From positions 1,860,001-1,924,000 of the forward strand of contig NZ_CP030073.1 in assembly GCF_003261055.1 (NCBI RefSeq): a stretch of 64,000 bases of DNA, written 5' to 3'. The position numbers and the translations under genes are program-made. Positions 10,401 through 19,900 of the stretch are shown here, one piece after another. Position 1 is the stretch's first letter. Every line of letters begins with the position of its first letter. The stretch is from Streptomyces cadmiisoli (GTDB lineage: Bacteria > Actinomycetota > Actinomycetes > Streptomycetales > Streptomycetaceae). The notes below the pieces were generated by a model. It had not been told where the DNA came from. It saw nothing but the letters and a program-made list of their open reading frames with translations, and did not search any database.

Positions 10401-11915
10401 GGTTCGCGCCGTGGACTGCCAGTTGGCCGCACCTTCGGCAGGGTTGGTCTCCAGGACGTCGGCGAGCTGGTCAGCGAGCGAAGGATGGCGCAGGTCCCAA
10501 CGGGACAGCTGCCATCGCGTGTCTCCCAGTTCGACCTGCGCCGCACGTTCCAGCAGCCTGCTTACGGTGAGCCGGCGGACCTCGTCGGAACGCACAAGTG
10601 CGCTGTGCACCGCCAGGCTTTCGGGATCGGCGGTAGCCAGCCAGCCGCTGGCAGAGTGGTTCATGGCCACCAGCCAGGCCGCGGTCTCCCGCAGCGGTGC
10701 TGGAATGGTCGCCGTCTCTCCGTCCGGTGCGCCTATCAGGAACAGATTCTCCAACTGTCGCTGCGTGGTCTTCCGATCCGTCAGGTACCGGGCTGCGAGG
10801 TAGGCCGCTACGGAAGAGTGGCGGAATGCCGCCCTGCCGTTGTCCGGCGCTGTGAACAGCGCGGTTGCCAAGCATTCTTCGACCACTTGGGGCGTAACCT
10901 CGAACGGTCCAGCGGCGGTCCGCTCCCTTCCCCCCGCCAGTACGTCGCCCGGCAGATCGTAGGTTCCAGCCTCAAACGTGGCCCCACGCCACACGGTCCG
11001 ATGGCCTGACAGCAGCATCCACGCGGCGATGCGTCCCGCCACCGTCAGGCGCTGAAGGACCGTGGCGATCAGCGCTTTCTTGAGTCGGTGAGGGTCGGGG
11101 TCTTCAGCGAGCCGTGCCACTCCGCGTGCAAACAACTCTTCTGGCCGCCCGTGCAGCTGGCCGTCAGCCCGATAGGTCAGGACCAGCAATTCCAATGTCA
11201 GCGGTACGCCGGCCAGCACAGCGGCGCCGGCCGCCTCAGCTGCCTCCACCAGCTCTTTTCCCGGCACGCCGGCGCTGTCAGCCAACGTCACAGCCTCCGT
11301 GCGACTCAACGGGGCCAGATCGACGCATCGGCACGCACCGAAAGCCTCGGCCAGCACAGACGTCAGCACCGCCGGATAGTCGGCCGTGCGGCAGGCCATG
11401 AGGAACCGAATCCGGCTGGTATCCCGGCCGCTCAGCGACCTTCTCAACCACCTCGACAGACGCGGCAGAAGTGGGCTCTCGTCAGCCTGGTCCAGGACTA
11501 CCGTCAGCACTCCAGCACCCCCGGCAGCGTCTCCTTCCGAAGGCAAGGAGACAAGATGGCATCCAAGCTCCTCCTGATAGGAGTGCTCGGTGAGATCCCC
11601 ACCTATCACCCAAAGGCATGCATCGGAGTCTCCGCTCCAGGTGTCGAAGACACGGGGCAACCCATTGGTGAGCTGCTTCAGCACGGAAGTCTTCCCAGCG
11701 CCCGGCTCTCCCAACACGACTATGGCCCCTGCCGCTGCGACGACAGCGGGAAGCGCCAAGGCTCCCTGACGAAGTCGCCCTGCATCCATGACCACGTCAT
11801 CATCGTCCGCTCGGAACGCTTCGGCGGCCTGCACGATCAGATCTTCAGCGGCGACACGCTCACCCCGCACCCTGCACACCCGAGGGACATGAAAGCCGAA
11901 CACATAACCTGCCAC
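7407..11915 (-). CDS. Large STAND-type NTPase with C-terminal PD-(D/E)xK nuclease domain, predicted antiviral
   Basis: 1502 residues. A P-loop, GEPGAGKTS (Lys75), is followed by a Walker B-like strand VVLDQADES (Asp142) and an ACRTADYP sensor-type segment near residue 184, as in NACHT/STAND ATPases. Residues of about 300-1300 form a long helical region rich in Leu, Ala, Trp and Arg, like the superstructure-forming sensor region of large STAND proteins, without an obvious named repeat. Near the C-terminus, RTDLLVEA (Asp1383) and KLVIEVKGSW (Glu1409, Lys1411) form a D...ExK active site. Known antiviral STANDs (Avs) usually carry the nuclease at the N-terminus, so this order is reversed. The gene is monocistronic and convergent with the Wadjet-like operon. 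A defence role is inferred from domain content and neighbours; what it senses is unknown. Confidence 0.72.
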   Translation of the reverse strand: MAGYVFGFHVPRVCRVRGERVAAEDLIVQAAEAFRADDDDVVMDAGRLRQGALALPAVVAAAGAIVVLGEPGAGKTSVLKQLTNGLPRVFDTWSGDSDACLWVIGGDLTEHSYQEELGCHLVSLPSEGDAAGGAGVLTVVLDQADESPLLPRLSRWLRRSLSGRDTSRIRFLMACRTADYPAVLTSVLAEAFGACRCVDLAPLSRTEAVTLADSAGVPGKELVEAAEAAGAAVLAGVPLTLELLVLTYRADGQLHGRPEELFARGVARLAEDPDPHRLKKALIATVLQRLTVAGRIAAWMLLSGHRTVWRGATFEAGTYDLPGDVLAGGRERTAAGPFEVTPQVVEECLATALFTAPDNGRAAFRHSSVAAYLAARYLTDRKTTQRQLENLFLIGAPDGETATIPAPLRETAAWLVAMNHSASGWLATADPESLAVHSALVRSDEVRRLTVSRLLERAAQVELGDTRWQLSRWDLRHPSLADQLADVLETNPAEGAANWQSTARTRLAIQLAQEAGTAHPRLADALLALVRNDTWHQTERRLAARAAFACDLGRAVPVFVEVLDSLSDLSYVERVDPDHELRGTLLSLLWPHRLDAATMLGALRPPSPDLYGNYAHFLRNMPAECRDEDLPDLLAWVSEIVCRPDSGYVFSHDRFEISLINGVIGRALETPDAAQHADTLAKIIFSLLHDHHKVQMPDCLQPDEHGHETPETRSLRRLLTQAFVTEAVRTGLNARMAACQIAYDWERRPSVRLDASSAPEPAIRHQLVDRDDFPWLLEQTVEAAASGDGAALQVYGELASCTFPSDDLHAFELAYDNTHPAWPYLRSFYAAIPIDSHLARALRRNYSAENSHWPEAAEFLAETARRLAEARAGDNDSLWQFLWGLRVDPQTGRFVQDAAGAISTWPTAVALGDDLSDLPELALRYLTTEHDRADSWLPHARRNKCSWAGYALLTELHRTGRLLELPARVWSFWAAAILTEYLGMSTSYTEPVRVDLLRLAARHAPESVAHRVTQAARAALTAGQQPIELNAVDPRWAAELRTCLEHLATELSTCLGLVPEAADKALAGSAASEDHPARLPDSDEAREAALRTWHRILATLLTTDSQMVHGIIDASIDGPRETPLAARAAVLAAQALLTADAEAHWPRAKRFAATDPELGRRLAEACARTETERIQSSLSEALVADLYLWLSDLYDPEEDQPLRGARWITDDEQAREWRDRLLPELSRRATAEAVHQLRQLATLYPSRLAIAAALGAATKQHAAASWSQVRTEDVIRLLQDPKRRVIRTSTDLLDVVQEALEEVSRALPSHCELLWDRTPGKSPRKPSAENPVIPDVWRPKPEAALCAYLTHELTLRLAGHRVAVNREVLIHPTDPYGAGDRTDLLVEAMPSPGDDPNIASSGSVKLVIEVKGSWNDEVPTAQAEQLAGRYLPEAGTDAGIYIVGWYPIELWNATGDSRKTQAKKLQLDTLRVDLQDQAASLSQAGAIHVRPMVINLPRPYRQ

Positions 11916-12344
11916 TCCCTCATTCTCTCAGCGCACACTGACAGGCGCCCCCGTCGCCCCTTCGCTCACCAAGCGCGACCAAGCGCTGAGCCGCGACGAC
12001 GGAGGCAGTGCACAAAATCATCGTCGGGCTGTGCACGGCGAACAGCGCCTTGCGATCAACCTCTCCACAGGCGGAGTCCCTCCAGCCGCCCGTCGGCAGC
12101 CGACGGAAACAACACCCCAGCAATGATCGCCCAGCGGCGGTGACCTAGGCGCAGCCGCGAGCGCGGCCAGACCACGCCGAACGTCTCCGCCACGGAGGAA
12201 GACCCCGGACACGGGTCGACCATCTAGGGAGGCGCGCATGCATGTACTGCGTCATTTGGGCGAGTGGCCCAGCCCACATCCCGCACACGGACGGTGCCTC
12301 CGTCGGGCGCCCAGCAAGGCAGACAACCGACGGCGCATCTGCTT
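11916..12344. other. Non-coding interval upstream of STAND nuclease, downstream of integrase 1
   Basis: 429 bp. It must hold the promoter of the minus-strand STAND gene and the 3' end of integrase 1. The short frames here show no recognisable protein or good ribosome-binding site. No tRNA or clear attachment site was recognised. Confidence 0.45.
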
Positions 12345-13481
12345 TTAGGCCGCTTCCCAGAGACCGGCGTCCAGGATTCGAGCAGCCTTGGTAATGCTCC
12401 CCGGCATCAGATGCCGGTAGGTGCGGTACGTCTCCTCAATGGATTTGTGCCCCATCCATTCCGCTACGTCGGTGATGGGTATGCCGTTTCCAAGAGCGTT
12501 CGATGCAAAGTAGTGCCGGAAGCCGTACATGCCGACACCGTCCGCCGCAGGAAGTTTCTCGAAGAGCCGCTGCACACGTCGGCGTTCCATTGGCTCCGTG
12601 TAGTACCCGCTGGGGCCACGCAGCAAGTAGCCATCCTTCGTGGTTCCGTGCTGCTCCGCGTAGCGCTCCATCGCCTCCCGCACCGAGCGCGGCAGCGGAA
12701 CCTCCCTGAACTCGCCTGCCTTGCGATGCTTCAGCTTTGCTGGCTTGTGCGTGTTCGAGTGGATCTGCTCGTGCACGCGGTATACGTCGTTCGCGACGAC
12801 GTTGTTTACGTTCACCGCCCGAGCCTCGCCATTACGCAGGCCGCAGCCCGCCATCATGATGATCTCGAGCGCAAGATCCTCATCGGCGACCGTCAGCGCC
12901 TTCTTCACGTAGTCGAGAGAGGGGATGACAACCAACTCACGTATGTACTCCGGCTCCTGAACCCCCCTGACAGGATCATCCGCCATGGCGCCCTTTCCGT
13001 AAGCGTCACGGAGAATGGCCTTGAGGGTGCGGAATATGTTGACCTGATTTCCGCGGCCGACGCCGTCGGATTCCAGCTCGTCCAAAAAGCGCTCGACCAC
13101 GATCGGCGTAACGGAGTTCACCTTGCGCGATCCGAGGCGAGGAACGATGTGCACATTGATCGAGCTGTCGATGTGCTCGCCTGTCGAGTACTCCGTCATT
13201 TTGCGCTGTCGGGGTCGCCACTGCTTCGCGTATTCCTCGACCGTCAGCTGCCCTAGCTCCCGCCGCGCCTCGGCGACTGATGGCGCTGTATTCTTCTTCT
13301 CGGCGTAGAGCTGCGTGAGGCGCTCGATAGCGTCGTCCTGCGTGCCGTATCCGGACTCCTCGCGCTGCTTGCCCAGCGCGTCCCTGAACCGAATCGTGTA
13401 CGGGTGCAGGCAACGGGTTGGCTTGGCGCAGTCGCAGTCCTTGAAGAAGGACCCCATGCCGCGGGCGAGCTGTCGGGCCAC
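12345..13481 (-). CDS. int: Tyrosine recombinase (phage/ICE-type integrase) 1
   Basis: 378 residues from a GTG start. I chose this start because the paralogue at 37832-38968 begins with the same MARQLARGMG and has the same length; a longer frame upstream is not conserved. A Cys-rich N-terminus (CDC...C within residues 16-24) precedes the SAM-like core-binding domain (about 85-175). The catalytic domain carries Arg216 (GLRNGEA), a beta-hairpin Lys near 250-254, Arg322 in YGFRHYF (the usual first His of HxxR is Tyr319), His345 (GHKS) and the probable nucleophile Tyr355 (YRHLMP). It should cut and join attachment sites to integrate or excise an island. There is no excisionase-like ORF next to it. 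The protein closely resembles integrase 2, but the DNA has clearly diverged, so this is not a recent duplication. Confidence 0.92.
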   Translation of the reverse strand: MARQLARGMGSFFKDCDCAKPTRCLHPYTIRFRDALGKQREESGYGTQDDAIERLTQLYAEKKNTAPSVAEARRELGQLTVEEYAKQWRPRQRKMTEYSTGEHIDSSINVHIVPRLGSRKVNSVTPIVVERFLDELESDGVGRGNQVNIFRTLKAILRDAYGKGAMADDPVRGVQEPEYIRELVVIPSLDYVKKALTVADEDLALEIIMMAGCGLRNGEARAVNVNNVVANDVYRVHEQIHSNTHKPAKLKHRKAGEFREVPLPRSVREAMERYAEQHGTTKDGYLLRGPSGYYTEPMERRRVQRLFEKLPAADGVGMYGFRHYFASNALGNGIPITDVAEWMGHKSIEETYRTYRHLMPGSITKAARILDAGLWEAA

Positions 13482-13539
13482 GTCGAACCTTCCGAACGGG
13501 AGCGAGAACCATGCACAGGCGCTGCGCAGAGGGCGGAAG

Positions 13540-13576
13540 GTCAGCAAGCGGAGACAGAGCTGCGCCGCATGCTGAC
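13540..13576. repeat. Inverted GTCAGCAA / ATGCTGAC pair upstream of integrase 1
   Basis: GTCAGCAA (13540-13547) faces ATGCTGAC (13569-13576) with 21 bp between. The same pair with a 20-bp gap lies upstream of integrase 2 (39028-39063). Conserved placement suggests a recombinase arm site or an operator; function is inferred. Confidence 0.45.
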
Positions 13577-13618
13577 CTGAGGGGCTTCCATCATGCCCTT
13601 GACCTGCGCGAACGTCCA

Positions 13619-13729
13619 AATGCTAGATCTTGGACTTGATCAAAGTTCGCAGCACTTTGGACTCCTAGAAGACGGCTCCCCGCCAGCTTTCTGCAGGTCA
13701 GGGGCGTCGTTCACTGTACATGGGCATGC
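13619..13729. other. Candidate attachment/junction region, matched at 39119-39228
   Basis: This block aligns well with 39119-39228, including gctagatcttgga near its start and a gcaggtca-containing segment near its end. Similarity stops after about 13729 and 39228. Such paired, abruptly ending similarity beside related integrases is expected of attachment sites of tandem islands. The exact crossover core cannot be fixed from one sequence. Confidence 0.4.
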
Positions 13730-13865
13730 CTTCAACTCGAAGACCCGCGTGCGCCGTGGCGAGCGAGCTTCTCACCTGCGCGATATGCGCGAAACAAGCT
13801 GCCGCGAAGCCGTCGAACAGGAGCATGTACGCCAGACTGTCCCGGCCTAATGCTGACTGGATGCT

Positions 13866-13894
13866 GACTTACCTGATGATTTGTCAGGTAAGTC
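13866..13894. other. Perfect 10-bp stem-loop (GACTTACCTG ... CAGGTAAGTC)
   Basis: Two perfect 10-bp arms flank a 9-base loop, 102 bp beyond the 3' end of the minus-strand DUF4297/STAND gene. No T-tract follows on either strand. It could be a terminator for that gene, or a protein-binding site of the integration region, since an ATGCTGAC copy overlaps its left edge. Confidence 0.4.
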
Positions 13895-13995
13895 GAGAGG
13901 TCCAGGTCAAGTGGCGAATTGGGGTCAGCGGCGGCGAGGTAGTGGACCAGGGCCGACCAGCATGCTCCTCCACTACACGACCGAGCGCTTCCGTG

Positions 13996-16900
13996 TCATT
14001 TCGCCTCTTCGCCATGCCCAAGGCGCATGACAAAGTCTCGGATGACGACGGTTGCAGGCACCCGTTCGGCCAGGACTTCCAGCAGATCGGGGCGGATCAC
14101 GACGGCACAGCCGGTCATCCGCGGCCAGGCGAGGTGGTAGGAGCTCCTCTCGTACTCGGTGCGCCAACAGATAAGCCCGAGGGCCAGCCCGTGGTCGTCC
14201 TCTAGGGTCAAGGGGGCCCCGGGCCGCAGGTGCAGCGCGGCAGGGAGCCACCAGCCTGGTGTGAGCGTGAGGTCGGGTAGTCCCAGACCATGAGCGGCAT
14301 CCCCGGCCGCAACCATGTCGCGGTCGACACCGAGCAGCGGGAAGGTGACCTGTGGAAGTCCCAGAGGTAGCTGCGCCGGCCCTTCGGTCCATTCAGTGAG
14401 GTCACCGTCCGAGAACGGCGGGGCGTCCGGGGTCTCATGGCCCCCGCGCGCAGTTACTTCCGGGCCCGAGAGCCTGAAGCTGACCGCGTCGGTCGTCCGT
14501 CTGTGCAATGACAGGAACCTGCGCTTCTCCACGGAAGCGAGGATGTACCAGCCATGGAGTGGCTGGCCGCTCAGGACGTCAGCTTCCGCCAAAGGCCGCA
14601 TGGAGATGGTCTCCGCGGTTATGCCAGCCATTGAATTGCCGGGATCGTCCGGACCTGGCGGAGCCGGGAGGCCGGGGCGCGGCCAGCGCGCCGCCTCGAA
14701 GGCCAGGGGAACAATCGGGCTGTCCGCCAGTGCGGTGGCCAGTTGGTCTTCCCAGGTTCGCGGATCGGACACGCCCAGACCGTTCGAGAGCCGGTGGGCG
14801 CGGCTACCTGCTGCCGTTCTCTGGACCGCTTCTTCGACCGCCTCCTCAGTGGCGAGGTAGGCGTCCGGCGGTAGTTGTTCGTCGGCGCTTCGGTAGGCGC
14901 GGAGCTGAGTCCTGTACCTGTCTTTCGTATGCTCACTGCCCAGCCTGCGGCGGGCATCGGCCAGGACCGCTCGGATCAGCCCCGGCTGCAGCTGCTCAGC
15001 TTCGTACAGCCGTGCGCTGGCCACTTCTTGTACCAGCCCTTCCAGCGCCTGATCGTTTCGGTCGCCTTCCTGCCCGGAGGACGTCCACAGGCGGACTGGG
15101 GGCTGCAACACGTCCGGATCGGAAGGCGCCATGGGGACGTTCGCCGCCTTGATGAGCAGCCGACGGGCAAGGGCCCGGACAGTGAGCAGAGGTCCTTGGG
15201 CCAGCGCTCCGAGCGCGTCCTGGCAGTGCTCCAAGACGGCCCGGCTGGCTGGCCCTTGCTCCTCGAGGAGACACAGCAGCCAGGTCAGCGTCGCGGGATC
15301 AGACGCATGCTCAAGTGCCAGCGCCACGGCGGGTGCTGCTGTCTGCGGGCGCAGTGAGACGAGAGCCCGAGCGGCGATCATCGATCGCCGCTTGGCCTCG
15401 CGTCCCGCATGGGCCAGTCCCGCCAGTGCCGCGGTCGCGAAGGCGCCGTCCAGATCTCCGTGTACGGCCGCGCCGGTGTCCCGGTCGGGGGCGTTGTAGG
15501 GGTAATCGGGCTCGTCGCTGACGTGGACCCGAGGCGCCCGGCTCTCAATGACCGCCGCCGCTTCGTCCCAAAGCGCGAACCCTAGATCAAGGGAGCTGTG
15601 CCCGGGCAGGCCGACGGCCTGGCGGGCGAAGGCATAGATCAGCGCCTGTGTGACACCGTGTGTGCCGTATCGGCCGGTGCTCACGATGGCTTCTGCCTCT
15701 TCGGCGACGACGCGGAAGGTGAGGGCCGGATCGATCTGCGCGGCTCTGCTCAGGGCGTCGATGGACGTCTCCCCGCCGAAGTTCAGCCACCCGCCCCACC
15801 CGCGCGTCCGCACCCAGGTCAGCGCGTACGCTTCGGCGGCCAGGCCGTCCTGGCCGTTCCGTTCGAGTCCCTGCGCGAGCTGGCGCAGGAGGAGGGGCCC
15901 GTCACGGAAGTCGAACGGTCCAGCGACGGCCCTCAGGACTTGTAGAGCTTCGTCGGCACGTCCTTCGTCGGCGAGGCTGAGCAGCCGATAACCAACGAGG
16001 TTTGTCATGCGGTCGAGGGCCTGCTGCGGTGTACCTGCCTCGTAAGATCGCTGGCGCCATTCCCTCAGTGCTCGGATCAGACCGACAGGGCCAGGGGGCA
16101 GGGGTAGCAGCACCATACCGGCCAGCAAGTCCCCGGCCGTGGGTGGCCGCGCCGGTTGCGGTGAGCCGCTCCGACTTCGGGATTCCTCTGCGACCTGTAG
16201 ACCGGGAAGGGGCTCGATGCTCGGCGCACCGGCACTTTCGGTCACAGCGTTGAGCGCAGCGACCCGTCGCTCATCTGACGCCTTCGTCTCGCCACCGTCG
16301 GACGAGTCGTAGCGCGCAGGCCGCTCGTCCGCCCGGCTCAGTGCACAGCGGAGCAGCTGCGATACGCCGTCCGAGATCGAAGGACGGAACGTCTGGACCA
16401 GCCGGTCCAGCACCGCCGCGTCCCCTTCCAGGAGCGGACTATCCAGGGTGAGGCGGAGTGCCGTTGCCGCGACCGGATCCGCCTCTTCCTTCCAGCTGTC
16501 CCAGAGATTCTCCCGCGCGCCTTGGAGGAGATCATTGGGAGCGTTGCAGTCGCCGAGAAGCCCGGTGGCAGCCAGTCGGGCGAGGGCCGCAGGATCTGCC
16601 CCGGCCAGTGTCCTCCACCACTCCCGCCGTGCGGCGAAGGTCTCTTTGCCGTCGGTGTGCAGGGGCAGGCGTTCGCACAGTGGCTGGAGCTGCGCCACCC
16701 GCGCCCTGCCCCGCGCCGGATCGGCGGCGACGAGAGCGAGCAGCGGGTCCAGGACCTCGTAGACCGTGATGTCCTTGTGCCAGCCGTAGGACACTAGGAA
16801 GCGGCAGGCTTCCAGCCAGCGTGCCTCCGCACCGGCAAGTTCACCTGCGGCGAGGGCGAGCCGCGCGCGGGTGAGGAGGTACCTGGCCAGGTCGCTGTAG

Positions 16901-19900
16901 TAGCGTCCGCCGGCCTGCTGCTCGAACTCGCTGTGGACGGCTTCGTCCACACTGGCCCGCCGGGCAGGCGTCGCCTGCTCGACGGCGATCGAGAGCAGTA
17001 GGTCGGCGGGCAGCGGACCGCCCAGTTCACCGCGCAGAGTGGTGCTGATCCCCCGGCTGACGTGGGTGAGCTTCTCCCATGCCTGCGGCCAATCATCGTC
17101 GGACACGTGCACGACCGCCCGGCGCACCGTCCCCTCGATGAGCGGGTGTATCGCGTAGAGGTCGCACGCACGCGGTTTTCCGGCGAAGGGCCTGAGGTCT
17201 CCGGTCAGGAGTCCGATGGCTTCCACCGCCAGGCCGGACCGGAGGTCCACACTGGCGGATTCTGCGCGTACGAGGGCGATCGCGAACCGCAGCCAGCAGG
17301 GATACCAGCCCGGCCCCTGGACGTGCGCCTCCGCCGCGTCCAGCACCAAGGGATCGGCTACTGCCGCGACCGCCAGCGCGTCGAGCCACCGGGCGACGGC
17401 CTCCGGATCCCAGCGGACGCTTTTCTGCTGTACCTCGCGGGTGAGGGAGAGCAGCACGTCGCGCCGGGCCTGGGGACTGTCCCCCGCCAGGTCTCCGCAC
17501 AGGTCGTCCGCAGCGACCCCCAGCGCCAGCAGCCGGTGCACCGTTCCCGGCAGTTGTCCCGAGGCGACGGCCTTCCGGGCCCAGTGCGCTGCGCTGCCGG
17601 GCTGTCCGGGGACCGCACCGGCAGCAATGTGCTCGGCGAGGGAGAGACACACCGGGCCGCCTGCTGTGAGTCGCGGTAGTAGGCCGGTGACGGCATGGGT
17701 TTCCACGGTGTCGAGCAGTGCCTTCACAACGGCGTCGGCCGCTGGCTGGTCACCGTGCTCATCGAGCCACTGGGCGATGGTGTCCAGCGACACCGGTGCG
17801 CTGAGTTTGTCCTGCCCGGGCACCTCCTCCTCTGTCCCCCGGTATGCCGCGGACAGTCGCAGCCGGCCGCGCAGCCAGGCCAGACTGACGACCCGGTCGG
17901 AGTCTTCTCCGTAGGAGGTGTTGTCGGATTCGTCCTCGTGCTGAAATGCCGTCATGTATTCGCGCCAGGGCGCCACGGCACCTGCGGCATCAAGAGCCGC
18001 GCACATTTGCAGGCCCACCCGGGCGGGCATTACGGTCCGTCCGTCGTACAGGAGCCGGTCCGCCATGGTCTGAGCCCCGAGCAACGCGATGGGCACGTCG
18101 GCGAAGTCCAGCAGCACCGAGTCGAAGCGCTCACCCTCGTAAGTCTGCGCAGCCCGGGCCAGCTCGACGCAGCGCACGACGAGCGGCCAGTTTCCCGATC
18201 GGGCGGCGCAGCGCAGCCCGGTGGCCAGGTTGTCCCTGATCGCCGAGGCCGGGAATGCGGCAGAGACGGCGCGGGCGACGAAGTCCCGCCCGATGTGGCT
18301 GAGCACCTCGGTGTCGCGCCCGGCCTCGGCGAGGATCCGCAGAAGCCGTCGGAAGGCCCTCGGGTCCTCGAACAGTCCCCTGCCGGACAGCCATGTAGCG
18401 ATCAGCGCCAGCGTCGACTGCAGGGCATCAGGATGGTCCTCGTATCCGAGGCGTAGGTAGCGGGCGAACGACTCGTGGTACACCCGTACCTCACCCTGTC
18501 CGGTCCGCTCGGAGAGCACCGGGGCCAGGACCTTCAGCGCACGATCGATTCGGTGTCCCCGGTCCGGGACGATCTGCCCGAGTTCCTCGCGAGTGACCGG
18601 CATGCCGAGCAGGGCGATGATGTCCGCGACGACATCGGCTTCGGCACCGAGGGTCTCGTAGAGGTGGGCGTAGTAGTCCTCCAGTGAATCGCGGTACGAG
18701 GGAAGCGCCCGCACGGTTGCCGCAGCGTCCGCAATCGTCTCTGGGCGCAGGGCAACCTCACGGCAGAGGTACGTCGTGTACAGGGCGTTTCCACCTGAGC
18801 GTTCCTGTAGCGCGTCGAGGAAGTCCGTGACTTCCCGGCCGTCGGTCAGCAGCGCCTCGGCCTGGCCGCCTCCTTTCGACAGGACGAGCCCGAGCCGCTC
18901 GGCTATGCCACGTAGTTCTTCCTGCGCGAGCGGCGGTACGGCGACGGTGGCAGCCCCTGCCTGTCTGAGGGGGTCGAGGTGAGTCCCGGGCTGGCTGAGT
19001 ACGATGAGTACGCTGCCAGCCGGGAGCGGCAGCGAGCTGAGTACCTCGGCAAGGGTCAGGGACGGGTCCACTCTCCTGGTCCTCCCGCCGTGTACGCGGG
19101 TGACGTGATCTAGTCCGTCCACGACGAGCGCCACTCTCCGGACGGGATTCTTGCGCAGGGCCGTCGCCACCGCGTTCGCCAGGGCCTCCTCATCGGCGGC
19201 GAAGCGCGGGCGCTGGTCGTGGACGAGACTCGGCTCCGCCTCGGCCAGCCGGCTGAGCAGGCTACCGAAGACCGACTCGGTCATCACCCGGGTCAGCTGA
19301 TCACCGTCTGCGTCACCCAGGTAGCAATAGTGTTCGGCGACCAGCCATCCGTCACGCGTGAGCTGTTCGACCAGTTGCTGGCACGCCCAGGACTTCCCTT
19401 GCCCCGGCGGGCCAGTAACCAGCAACACGTTCCCGTCGGATGCGGCGGTCCCGGCGGCTTCCACCAGGGCACCGACCACGCCCGGCCGAGCCACTTCCAT
19501 GGTCCGGTCAACGGGATGCGCACGTAGGACAGCGCCGAAGTCCTGGCGCAGCTGTGCCCGGCGCAGCAGCTCCTGCGAAGTGACCTTGATGCCCCGCTGA
19601 CGGGCCGCCCGGACCGTGCGGATCAGCGCCTCGGCCACGTCAACTGCCGAGCGCCCTTCGTTGGGGTGGATCCCCGCACCGAGTTCACCGCGCACACGCT
19701 GGAGGAGGAGTTGCTCAGCTGGCCCCGGCCGCTGGAGATCCATCGTCATAGGCGGCGCAGCGAGCTCCACAACAAGGTGCTCGCATAGCCATTCCAGATC
19801 CTCCTTGGAGACGGCCATGTCACCTTCAGCCAGGAACCCGAAGACGTTCCCTGCCTTGCGCCTGCCCCGCGCTGGCAGCTCGACCCCCTGCCAGATGGCC

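Larger units (their letters stand above)
13482..13995. other. Integrase 1 upstream region and probable island junction
   Basis: 514 bp without a convincing gene. It contains the repeat pair near 13540-13576, a block at 13619-13729 that is conserved upstream of integrase 2, two further ATGCTGAC copies at 13850-13857 and 13861-13868, and a strong stem-loop at 13866-13894. I read it as the integrase control and attachment region, ending one island and beginning the next. Confidence 0.5.
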
